From Bacteroidota bacterium (GTDB lineage Bacteria > Bacteroidota > Bacteroidia > Flavobacteriales > Weeksellaceae): DNA of 11,765 nt. Under the pieces are notes generated by a model. The model had not been told where the DNA came from. It was given only the letters and a program-made list of their open reading frames with translations, and made no database searches. The stretch covers positions 1 to 11,765 of the forward strand of contig JAFAAJ010000291.1 of assembly GCA_023426625.1 (NCBI GenBank), given 5' to 3'. This document shows, in pieces, positions 1-6,851 of this stretch. Made by a program: the position numbers and the translations under genes. Every line of letters begins with the position of its first letter. Within the stretch, counting starts at the first letter, position 1.

Positions 1-1
1 T

Positions 2-3000
2 ACCGCTAGGCTTGAGCAGGATATTTTTGCAAAAGACACATTGGATTTCGTAAGAACCAACAATAAAATCATCGTAGACGAAGCCGTTCTCGTTAAAAAT
101 GATAAAAAAAGATTTTTAGGAGAATTAAATTCGAAAGGTTCGATTATCCGGGGAATCACCTTTGGTAATAATCAGGGACAATCTGTACAAAGCTCTATGG
201 ATTTACAAATTTCCGGGAGACTTTCTAAAGATGTTACCATTTTAGCCAGTATTTCAGATCATAATTTACCTATTCAGGCAGATGGTTATACGCAGACTCT
301 GGAAGAGTTTGACAAGATTTATATGCAGCTGAACATTAAAGACAGGTCTATTCTGAGAGCCGGGCATTTGGATCTTGTTGAAGCTAAAAGCTATTTTGCC
401 AAGTATCAGAGAAGAAGTATGGGACTTGAGTTCCAGACAGAGTTCGGTAAAGACAATAAAACCTTTGTAGATGTTTCCATGGGAGTGGCACGAAGTGAAT
501 TTCACAGAATCCGTTTCCAGGGGGTTGAAGGTAACCAGGGGCCTTATCGTTTAACAGGTAAAAACGGGGAGCAGTTTATTACATTAATTTCAGGATCGGA
601 GCAGGTTTTCATTGACGGGATCTTAATGAAGCGGGGAGAAAATCAGGATTACGTGATCAATTATAATACCGGTGAAGTAACTTTTACCAGTTTCCGTCCT
701 ATTTTCCAACAAAACTTTATTACCATTTCCTATAATTACACCAATAGGAATTATTCGAGATATTTATTTACCGGAAAAGTTGAGCATAAAAGAGAAAAGC
801 TGAGACTGGGATTAAACTGGTTTATGGAGAATGACAATAAAAACGCTCCGCTTTCTCTGAATCTTTCTCCAGAAGACGAGCAAGTATTGGCCGATGCCGG
901 AAACGACCCTAATTTGATGTATGCTCCTTCCGGTGTTGTTAGTGAATATGACGTGAACAAGATTTTGTATCGCCTCGTTCAGAATCCTAATGGTAATTAT
1001 TATGAATTCTCTACGGATGCCAATGAAACGCTTTACCAGGTTTCATATACGTATTTTGGAGCTAATTTGGGAGATTATAAGGTAACACAAACCACCAATA
1101 ACGGTCGTGTATTTGAATATGTAGGCCCTAATATGGGAGATTACAGAGCCGTAAGAAAACTTCCTTCCCCTGAAAAATCACAGGTGTACTCTTTAAACTC
1201 CGAATTTCTGTTAAAAGAAGGTAAAATAGGAGCCGATATTTCATTAAGTAATTATGACATCAATTTATTTTCCTCAAAGGATTCACAACAGAACATAGGA
1301 TATGCGGGTCGTATTTTCGGGAACAAAACTTTCACAAAGAACAACTGGAAAGGAACTCCTAGTTTTGAATATCAATATATTGATAAGCAGTTTCATATTT
1401 TAGACCGTATCAATGATGTGGAATTCTCAAGGGATTTCAACTTAGCTCAGGAATTCAGCCAGAAAACCCAAAACAGGTTTATCTTCAGTTTCCTGAATAA
1501 ATGGAATAATAAATCCTTGCTGAACTATCGCCTCAATTACCTTGATGAAAGGGATTCTTATAAAGGGATTAAAAATGAACTGGATTTTGGCTGGATCAAA
1601 GGTAAATTCTTTACAAAAGGAAATTTATCTTACCTGAGTACCAATTCAACTCTTCAGGACACCAAGTTTATCAGAGGAGGTGTATCAACGGAATATACAG
1701 GACAAAAAGGAAGCTGGGCTTTAGGAGGAAGTATGGAGCATAATGAAAAAAAATTTGATGACACTCAGCTGATGGATGTCACAAGTTTCAGCTGGAAAGA
1801 AATCTTTGTTCAAAAGAAGATCGGAGACAGCTCCAGAACCAAATTACTGGCAAAAGTGTATATGAGGGATAATGATTCTGTACGGGATAACAGACTCCAA
1901 AATATGAACAATATTTTAGGATTTATGGCAGAAAGCCAGCTCATCAAAACAGAAAAAACAACCTTAAATGCACTCGTTCATTACAGAAAATTCTTCTATC
2001 AGAATGCTGATGCTGATATGAACCGAAATAATGACTTCGTGGTAGGAAACGTTCTGTACAATCAACAGCTTTTCCGAAACGGAATGCGTTTACAGGCATT
2101 CTATGAACTAGGGAACGGACAGGAAGCCCAAAGAGAATTCCAGTATATCAAAGTGACGGACGGACAAGGTATTTATAAGTGGACAGATTATAACGGAGAC
2201 GGAATTCAGCAACTGGATGAATTTGAGATCGCAGAATATTCGGATCTTGCCCAATACATCAGGATCTATACCAATTCTGTGCGTTATCTTCCTTCCAACA
2301 AGAACAAATTACAGCTGGCTTTATTTGTAAACCCTTCTATAATTTTTAATTCTGAAAATGCTTTTTTAAAGCGTTGGAACTTTAATATTTCATTGAATTC
2401 ACAAAACTCCTTCTTTAAAAAAGATAAAGTTCTGGTGCTGAATCCGTTTGAAAAAAATGAAGACCAGATCCTCAAAAATCAAAACATTCTGACTTCCATT
2501 CAGTTCAGTCCTACCGAAAAATCCGGATGGAACGGGAATTACCGATTTATTGCCAATGATAATCTCATCAATGCCAATTTCAGTAATGAAGAAAGAGAAC
2601 AGACTTCTCACTTCCTGAATATTGGATATTGGTTCAATAAAGAATTCAGGATAGACTGGGAAAACTCCGTTCATGATATCAGTAATTCATCCCAATTATT
2701 CAAAACAAGGGATTATCAATTGCATAATTTCGAAACCAAACCGAAAGCTACTTATAAATTTACGGATGCCATTCAGGCTGAACTTTCTTCTTCTTTCCGC
2801 CAAAAGCAGAGAACAGACGGAGAAGAACTTTTGAAAGCATTTGACATCACGGGAACCATTCAATGGGAACGTAAGAAAACTTCGATCAGAGGAAATTTCT
2901 CATTCATTAATAATGACTTCACAGGAAATAATTTCAGTATTGTCGGAAACCAGATGCTTGACGGATTGAAACCCGGAAAAAACCAGGTATGGAGTGTATT

Positions 3001-3112
3001 CATTCAACAGGCTATTAATTCTTTCTTACAATTAAATCTTAATTATGAAGGAAGGAATTCAGGTGATAGAACGATCCATATCGGAAGTATGCAGGTGAAG
3101 GCTAGTTTTTAG
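2..3112 (+). CDS. Large outer-membrane beta-barrel protein, 3' part (5' end outside window)
   Basis: The frame is open from the first bases of the window, so the start lies upstream; 1036 residues are visible. A TTG at 41 is in frame but is not a credible start because coding continues before it. The visible part opens with a block containing GNNQGQS and then ISDHNLPIQADGYTQ, followed by a segment (about nt 518-690) with GNQGPYRLTG, SGSEQVFIDG and DYVINYNTGEVTF. I recall similar blocks in giant Bacteroidota surface proteins, including SprA-like ones; this is memory, not a search. The rest is alternating polar/aromatic strands rich in Asn, Tyr and Phe, and the protein ends in Phe, as outer-membrane barrels usually do. 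At nt 2186-2221 an EF-hand-type loop, DYNGDGIQQLDE, has Asp/Asn at positions 1, 3 and 5, Gly at 6 and Glu at 12. Function is unknown. Outer-membrane location is inferred with good confidence; family membership less so. Confidence 0.8.
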   Translation, partial: TARLEQDIFAKDTLDFVRTNNKIIVDEAVLVKNDKKRFLGELNSKGSIIRGITFGNNQGQSVQSSMDLQISGRLSKDVTILASISDHNLPIQADGYTQTLEEFDKIYMQLNIKDRSILRAGHLDLVEAKSYFAKYQRRSMGLEFQTEFGKDNKTFVDVSMGVARSEFHRIRFQGVEGNQGPYRLTGKNGEQFITLISGSEQVFIDGILMKRGENQDYVINYNTGEVTFTSFRPIFQQNFITISYNYTNRNYSRYLFTGKVEHKREKLRLGLNWFMENDNKNAPLSLNLSPEDEQVLADAGNDPNLMYAPSGVVSEYDVNKILYRLVQNPNGNYYEFSTDANETLYQVSYTYFGANLGDYKVTQTTNNGRVFEYVGPNMGDYRAVRKLPSPEKSQVYSLNSEFLLKEGKIGADISLSNYDINLFSSKDSQQNIGYAGRIFGNKTFTKNNWKGTPSFEYQYIDKQFHILDRINDVEFSRDFNLAQEFSQKTQNRFIFSFLNKWNNKSLLNYRLNYLDERDSYKGIKNELDFGWIKGKFFTKGNLSYLSTNSTLQDTKFIRGGVSTEYTGQKGSWALGGSMEHNEKKFDDTQLMDVTSFSWKEIFVQKKIGDSSRTKLLAKVYMRDNDSVRDNRLQNMNNILGFMAESQLIKTEKTTLNALVHYRKFFYQNADADMNRNNDFVVGNVLYNQQLFRNGMRLQAFYELGNGQEAQREFQYIKVTDGQGIYKWTDYNGDGIQQLDEFEIAEYSDLAQYIRIYTNSVRYLPSNKNKLQLALFVNPSIIFNSENAFLKRWNFNISLNSQNSFFKKDKVLVLNPFEKNEDQILKNQNILTSIQFSPTEKSGWNGNYRFIANDNLINANFSNEEREQTSHFLNIGYWFNKEFRIDWENSVHDISNSSQLFKTRDYQLHNFETKPKATYKFTDAIQAELSSSFRQKQRTDGEELLKAFDITGTIQWERKKTSIRGNFSFINNDFTGNNFSIVGNQMLDGLKPGKNQVWSVFIQQAINSFLQLNLNYEGRNSGDRTIHIGSMQVKASF

Positions 3113-3187
3113 ACTAGTTACTGGTTAAATTAACTGTTCAAGTACATTCCTGGTTTATCATTTATCAGTCATTATTCATCATTTAAT

Positions 3188-3204
3188 CTGATAGATAATA
3201 TCAG
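3188..3204. repeat. Inverted repeat CTGATA-N5-TATCAG upstream of the dus promoter
   Basis: Six-base arms at 3188-3193 and 3199-3204 flank a five-base spacer. There is no T-run, so it is not an intrinsic terminator. It ends 24 bases before the dus -7 box, touching the place where a -33 element would sit, so it could be an operator. A chance repeat in AT-rich DNA is also plausible. Confidence 0.35.
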
Positions 3205-3228
3205 TCTGACAGAAAGTTAGAAAATTCG

Positions 3229-3236
3229 TAGATTTG
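3229..3236 (+). promoter_or_regulatory. Bacteroidota -7 promoter element (TAGATTTG) of dus
   Basis: TAGATTTG matches the Bacteroidota -7 consensus TAnnTTTG exactly and ends four bases before the dus ATG at 3241. Transcription would then begin at or within a few bases of the start codon, giving a leaderless or nearly leaderless mRNA. No good -33 TTG is seen; the nearest resemblance is CTG in TCTGAC around 3206. Confidence 0.6.
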
Positions 3237-3240
3237 CACC

Positions 3241-4236
3241 ATGATAAAAATAGGCAATATAGAACTGCCGGAATTTCCGCTTTTGCTGGCCCCCATGGAA
3301 GATGTAAGTGATCCTCCGTTCAGACGTTTATGCAAGATGCATGGCGCAGATCTGATGTATTCGGAGTTTATCTCTTCTGAAGGCTTAATTCGTGATGCCA
3401 TCAAAAGTAGAAAAAAGCTGGACATTTTTGATTATGAAAGACCTGTAGGGATCCAGATCTTTGGAGGCGATGAGGAAGCTATGGCCATGTCTGCAAGAAT
3501 TGTGGAAACCGTAAATCCGGATTTGGTGGATATTAATTTCGGGTGTCCGGTAAAAAAGGTAGTTTGTAAAGGAGCCGGAGCCGGTGTTTTGAAAGACATC
3601 GATCTTATGGTGCGCCTTACCAAAGCTGTGGTGAGTTCTACACATTTGCCTGTCACTGTAAAAACCCGTTTAGGATGGGACAGTACGTGTATAAATATTG
3701 ATGAAGTTGCAGAACGTTTGCAGGAAACCGGTATCAAAGCTTTGACCATCCATGCAAGAACGCGTGCTCAAATGTATAAAGGTGAAGCGGATTGGGAGCA
3801 CATCTCAAGAATCAAACAAAATCCGAATATTGAAATCCCGATCTTCGGAAATGGTGATATAGATTCTCCTGAAAAAGCATTGGAATACAAGCAAAAATAT
3901 GCATGTGACGGAATTATGATCGGTCGTGCTGCCATTGGATATCCATGGATATTCAACCAGATCAAACATTTCTTCAAAACGGGAGAGCATCTTCCTGAGC
4001 CTACTGTTTCAGACAGATTATTGGCTGTTCGTCAACACGCGGAATGGAGTGCAGAATGGAAAGGTGAAAGATTAGGCCTGATTGAAATGAGACAGCATTA
4101 CAGTAATTATTTCCGTGGCGTTCCGCATTTCAAGGAATTCAGAAAGAAATTCTTAGAAATTTTCACTTTAGAAGAAATGGACGCCCTGATTCAGGAAACC
4201 CGGCAGTTTTATGCAGAATACCAGGAACAAGTATAG
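3241..4236 (+). CDS. dusB: tRNA-dihydrouridine synthase (DusB-like)
   Basis: A flavoenzyme that reduces uridines in the tRNA D-loop to dihydrouridine using FMN and NAD(P)H, in the cytoplasm; 331 residues, a normal Dus length. The TIM-barrel signatures are all present: LLAPMEDVSDPPFRRLC (residues 15-31), the active-site segment DINFGCPVKKVVCKGAG (97-113) with probable catalytic Cys102, VKTRLGWD (140-147), LTIHARTRAQMYKG (168-181), the phosphate-binding IFGNGDI (201-207) and IMIGRAAIGYPWIF (225-238). The C-terminal helical domain follows (about 260-325). DusB is chosen over DusA or DusC from the NFGCPVKKV context and because DusB-type is the usual Bacteroidota form; the exact tRNA position modified cannot be read from sequence. 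The ATG at 3241 lies directly behind a -7 promoter box, so the gene probably has its own promoter rather than depending on the barrel gene. Confidence 0.95.
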   Translation: MIKIGNIELPEFPLLLAPMEDVSDPPFRRLCKMHGADLMYSEFISSEGLIRDAIKSRKKLDIFDYERPVGIQIFGGDEEAMAMSARIVETVNPDLVDINFGCPVKKVVCKGAGAGVLKDIDLMVRLTKAVVSSTHLPVTVKTRLGWDSTCINIDEVAERLQETGIKALTIHARTRAQMYKGEADWEHISRIKQNPNIEIPIFGNGDIDSPEKALEYKQKYACDGIMIGRAAIGYPWIFNQIKHFFKTGEHLPEPTVSDRLLAVRQHAEWSAEWKGERLGLIEMRQHYSNYFRGVPHFKEFRKKFLEIFTLEEMDALIQETRQFYAEYQEQV

Positions 4237-4250
4237 ACTATAAAAAATAA

Positions 4251-4285
4251 AAAAAGAACCATTAGTTTTGATGGTTCTTTTTTTT
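4251..4285 (+). terminator. Intrinsic terminator, probably bidirectional, between dus and deoC
   Basis: AAAAAGAACCAT (4251-4262) pairs with ATGGTTCTTTTT (4271-4282) around the 8-base loop TAGTTTTG. The T-run continues to 4285. On the minus strand the hairpin is likewise followed by a T-run, from the A-rich bases at 4242-4255. It sits between the converging dus and deoC stop codons and can serve both. Confidence 0.85.
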
Positions 4286-4302
4286 AGGTAAAATTTTAAT
4301 TT

Positions 4303-5046
4303 TCAATATTGTTCTGAAGTGGAGTGATCTTTAATTAAAGCTAAGGCTGAAGATGTTCCTATTCTTTTGACTCCCATACTGATCATTTTTTGTGCATCTT
4401 CGGGAGTTCTCACTCCACCTGCTGCTTTTACTGGAAGTTTTCCGGCATTGTCAAGCATTATTTTAATACCTTCAAATGTTGCTCCGTTGGGTTTTCCTTC
4501 TGTGGTTTCATAAAATCCTGTGGAAGATTTTACAAAAATCCGGGACCAGTCTGTTTCCGGAAAATTTTCTTCTGCCCATGTAGAAATCCTATGGGTAAGA
4601 TCGGCAATTTGCTCATCCGTTAAAGCTGCAATTTCTATAATCCATTTTGCGACTTTATGATGTTGTAAACACAGTTGCGTGCATTGTACAAATTCCTCTT
4701 TTACCAGATCAGAATTTCCATTGAGATAAGCCGTATAATTAATAACAAAATCCAGTTCGTCTGCGCCATCCTCAATAGCTTTAGAGGCTTCGGCTAATTT
4801 CTGTTCAACGGTATAGGTTCCTTCATGAAAACCGATAACAGTACCCACTACAACACCTGAATTTCTTTCCTGAAGATATTTTTTGATTTCAGAGACATAA
4901 TCCGGTCGGATCATTACCGCAAAAATACCATTATCAATAGCTTCCTGCGCAAGTTCCTTATCCTTCTGTAATGTTTCTTCTTCTGTTAATCCCGATTGTA
5001 GCGGGGTCTTCAAATAGGTTGAATCCAAATATTGAGCGATGTTCAT
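4303..5046 (-). CDS. deoC: Deoxyribose-phosphate aldolase
   Basis: A class I aldolase that splits 2-deoxyribose 5-phosphate into acetaldehyde and glyceraldehyde 3-phosphate, the last step of deoxynucleoside catabolism, in the cytoplasm; 247 residues, a typical length. Aligning by eye with the E. coli enzyme gives the Schiff-base lysine as Lys173 in FVKSSTGF (E. coli Lys167), the second lysine as Lys207 in PVKAAGGVRT (Lys201), Asp99 in GADELDFV (Asp102) and Asp8 in YLDSTYL (Asp16). The last residue is Tyr247, matching the C-terminal tyrosine important in E. coli (Tyr259). Met45 and Arg47 in AVMIRP occupy the positions of E. coli Cys47 and Tyr49. The gene starts four bases after the stop of an Lrp/AsnC regulator gene, so the two are almost certainly co-transcribed. 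Its 3' end faces the shared terminator. Confidence 0.96.
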   Translation of the reverse strand: MNIAQYLDSTYLKTPLQSGLTEEETLQKDKELAQEAIDNGIFAVMIRPDYVSEIKKYLQERNSGVVVGTVIGFHEGTYTVEQKLAEASKAIEDGADELDFVINYTAYLNGNSDLVKEEFVQCTQLCLQHHKVAKWIIEIAALTDEQIADLTHRISTWAEENFPETDWSRIFVKSSTGFYETTEGKPNGATFEGIKIMLDNAGKLPVKAAGGVRTPEDAQKMISMGVKRIGTSSALALIKDHSTSEQY

Positions 5047-5050
5047 AACA

Positions 5051-5521
5051 TTATACTTTCAGTTGTCTGTTGATTCCTTGCTCCAAAGATATGAAAGTTT
5101 CCGTTCTTGTTACTCCTTTTAGCTTTTGAAGCTTGCTCAGAATCTGCATCAGATGATCATTATCTTTGCAAAGAACTTTTAAGAAAATTGTATAATTGCC
5201 TGTGGTATAATGTGCTTCCACAACTTCATTAATATCTTTCAAAGATTTCACCACATCAGAATAATGGCTTGGCTGATCCAAGAATACTCCAATGTATGAA
5301 GTCACCTTATATCCAATCTTTTTGGGGTTAAGGAATGAAATTGAGTTTTCTATAACACCTGCCTGCTCCAGTTTTTTTATTCTCTGGTGAACAGCTGTAG
5401 TAGAAATTCCGACATTTTTTGAAATGTGCGCTAAAGAAGTTTTGGCGTTATCCATCAACATATAGATAATCTCTTTGTCAATAGAATCTAAATGATAACT
5501 AGTGGTACTTGAATTTTTCAT
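5051..5521 (-). CDS. Lrp/AsnC-family transcriptional regulator
   Basis: 156 residues, the usual size for this family. The N-terminal half has the AsnC-type winged helix-turn-helix: LDSIDKEIIYMLMDNAK (11-27), then the recognition region HISKNVGISTTAVHQRIKKLEQAGVI (32-57). The C-terminal half (about 72-146) is the RAM ligand-binding and oligomerisation domain, with the characteristic TTGNYTIFLKV (106-116). Family members bind AT-rich partly palindromic DNA as dimers to octamers and often respond to an amino acid; the effector here cannot be deduced. The gene lies eight bases after the hydrolase gene and four before deoC, so it is the middle gene of a tight unit. Local control of the unit, including itself, is an inference from position. 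It could instead be a global Lrp that merely resides here. Confidence 0.93.
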   Translation of the reverse strand: MKNSSTTSYHLDSIDKEIIYMLMDNAKTSLAHISKNVGISTTAVHQRIKKLEQAGVIENSISFLNPKKIGYKVTSYIGVFLDQPSHYSDVVKSLKDINEVVEAHYTTGNYTIFLKVLCKDNDHLMQILSKLQKLKGVTRTETFISLEQGINRQLKV

Positions 5522-5529
5522 TTTCTACT

Positions 5530-6480
5530 TTATTTATTCATGTTTTTACTATAAGCTAATTGTACAAAGACCGGAAAATGATCACTGTAACCTCCTAAAT
5601 AGCGTGTACCTGCATACGTTCGGAAGGGACGTCCTTCAAATTTCCTGTCCCGGCTGCTTATTTTTTCAGAATTAAATACATCAGCATTCTGAAATGCCAG
5701 ATTTGAACTACCAAAAAAAGATCTTGATAACATGATCTGGTCAAATAGCAGTCCAGATTTATAATGAAAAGTAGAATATCTTCTTGTGGAAAACAACTCC
5801 TGAAAAGGGTTTTCTAGCACCTTTCGGCCATCGTTGTCGTAGAGAATTTTTACTAAATTTTCATCATCTGGGTTTTCGTTAAAATCACCACACAAAATTA
5901 CATGCTCCTTCTTCTGATCTACGATATTCAAAATTCGGCCCCGAATTTCTCCGAGTATAAAAGATCTTTTTGGCTTATTAATGTCCTTTTCTCGCTTTGA
6001 GGGAAGATGGGCGACAAAGACATTAATAATTTCTCCTTTATAGCTTATTTTTGAATAAAGTACATCCCTAGTTGTGTCATAACTTTCTATATTTCTATCA
6101 GTAATCTCAAAGAAAAAAGTGATCGTTTCGGAATCAATAACCTCTACTTTACTTTTATCATATAAGATTGCGACATCAACCCTTCTTTCATCCATAGAAT
6201 TGTAATGTACAATTCCGTATTCAGAATTAAAGGGCTCCATCTGCACCAGCTCTTCCAATACTTTCCTTCCGGAAACTTCAGCAAGACCTATTACAAACGG
6301 TAAAACACCATTATTCTCCTTCATTAGCTGAAATACATGTGCAATTTTAAAAAGTTTATTTCTGTATTTCCTTTCGTCCCAATTTCTAAGCCCGGAAATA
6401 GTAGGGTCTAGTTTATGAGTAGATTTAGGATCTGGTAAAAATAAATTTTCGACATTGTAAAAACTGAACGATTCAATCAC
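5530..6480 (-). CDS. Endonuclease/exonuclease/phosphatase-family hydrolase
   Basis: 316 residues of the metal-dependent EEP fold shared by DNase I, exonuclease III and phosphodiesterases. Family landmarks in order: SFYNVENLF (residues 6-14) with Asn9; GLAEVSG (65-71) with the metal-binding Glu68; RRVDVAILYD (99-108); FVAHLPSKR (155-163) with His158; ILCGDFNENPDD (195-206) with Asp199 and Asn201; FDQIM (246-250); and GGYSDHFPVFV (297-307) with the catalytic Asp300-His301 pair. No signal peptide or membrane segment is visible, so it is probably cytoplasmic. Substrate is unknown; these proteins can be nucleases, nucleotidases or lipid or sugar phosphatases. The start is GTG at 6480: an in-frame TAG lies seven to nine bases upstream, and translation must begin before the conserved FYNVENLF. 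It is the first gene of a unit with the Lrp-type regulator and deoC. Confidence 0.88.
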   Translation of the reverse strand: MIESFSFYNVENLFLPDPKSTHKLDPTISGLRNWDERKYRNKLFKIAHVFQLMKENNGVLPFVIGLAEVSGRKVLEELVQMEPFNSEYGIVHYNSMDERRVDVAILYDKSKVEVIDSETITFFFEITDRNIESYDTTRDVLYSKISYKGEIINVFVAHLPSKREKDINKPKRSFILGEIRGRILNIVDQKKEHVILCGDFNENPDDENLVKILYDNDGRKVLENPFQELFSTRRYSTFHYKSGLLFDQIMLSRSFFGSSNLAFQNADVFNSEKISSRDRKFEGRPFRTYAGTRYLGGYSDHFPVFVQLAYSKNMNK

Positions 6481-6492
6481 ACAATTCTATTC

Positions 6493-6500
6493 TAAATATA
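6493..6500 (-). promoter_or_regulatory. Possible -7 element (TATATTTA) of the hydrolase-lrp-deoC unit
   Basis: On the minus strand TATATTTA matches TAnnTTTG in seven of eight positions and lies 12 bases before the GTG start at 6480. No good -33 TTG is seen at the expected distance. In DNA this AT-rich a one-mismatch hit is weak evidence. Confidence 0.3.
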
Positions 6501-6589
6501 CACTTTGATTTCAGGTTGTAAATTTATTATTTTTTTTTTAATATGGTTAAATAATTTACAATATATTAAAATTAATTATTTACATTAAA

Positions 6590-6603
6590 ATTGAAATTTC
6601 AAT
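6590..6603. repeat. Perfect 14-bp palindrome ATTGAAATTTCAAT, candidate operator
   Basis: ATTGAAATTTCAAT is its own reverse complement. It lies about 110 bases upstream of the GTG start of the hydrolase-lrp-deoC unit. AT-rich dyads are the sort of site Lrp/AsnC proteins bind, so autoregulation is possible, but the surrounding composition makes a chance palindrome fairly likely. Confidence 0.3.
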
Positions 6604-6851
6604 AACAAAAAGCAATCAAATGTTTTTAATTAATTTAAATTATCAACGATTGCAAAATACATACCACTAATATACAATTTATAACAATATACAAATCCAA
6701 TATTATAAAGAAAAAAATTATGCAAAGAATAGTATCATATAACTTTTTTTCAACTTATAAACGCAAATTCATGAATTACTATTATCCCATTTTGAGAATT
6801 CCTCTAAAATTGAAGTAAAAATTGCAAGTCGGTAAATTTCAGCAACTAAAA

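Larger units (their letters stand above)
3113..3240. other. Intergenic spacer between the barrel gene and dus, with an inverted repeat
   Basis: This 128-base non-coding gap holds no obvious terminator for the barrel gene: no GC-rich stem followed by a T-run is visible. It carries an inverted repeat, CTGATA-GATAA-TATCAG, at 3188-3204, and a smaller one, GTTAA-A-TTAAC, at 3124-3134. The middle part (about 3155-3185) is a run of imperfect TCATT-type repeats. The right end is the dus promoter. Confidence 0.5.
6481..6851. other. AT-rich gap between trmD and the hydrolase operon
   Basis: A 371-base stretch, far more AT-rich than the genes beside it, with long A and T runs (T-run at 6531-6539). It must contain the 3' end of the ndh-trmD transcript and the promoter of the hydrolase-lrp-deoC unit. 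It holds a perfect 14-bp palindrome (6590-6603), an imperfect direct repeat of ATTTACA followed by ATTAAAATT (6554-6573 and 6578-6592), and a weak possible hairpin for trmD (AATTGC at 6820-6825 with GCAACT at 6842-6847, one G-U pair, then a short T-run on the minus strand). The longest start-to-stop frame I noticed codes for 32 residues on the plus strand (6720-6818) and looks unconvincing. No RNA gene is recognisable by eye. Confidence 0.6.

Noticed and set aside
41..43. TTG at 41 as start of the large barrel protein
   Set aside because: The frame stays open to the left edge and the upstream residues (ARLEQDIFAKDTLDF) look like normal coding sequence, so the gene is truncated by the window.
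3155..3187. TCATT-like short repeats before dus
   Set aside because: Imperfect, few copies and no conserved spacing; probably low-complexity spacer.
3385..3990. Minus-strand frames of about 60 to 105 residues opposite dus
   Set aside because: They are shadows of the strong dus reading frame and show no domain or promoter.
6554..6592. Imperfect direct repeat ATTTACA...ATTAAAATT
   Set aside because: Only two copies with different internal spacing in a nearly all-A/T region; likely chance. It does not resemble a CRISPR or iteron array.
6720..6818. Possible 32-residue protein on the plus strand (MQRIVSYNFF...) in the AT-rich spacer
   Set aside because: It lacks a promoter box at the right place, has no recognisable motif, and frames of this size arise easily by chance. 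It would need ribosome profiling or conservation to be believed.
6816..6847. Weak hairpin with T-run after trmD (minus strand)
   Set aside because: The stem has six pairs including a G-U, around a 16-base loop; too weak to call a terminator without transcript ends.
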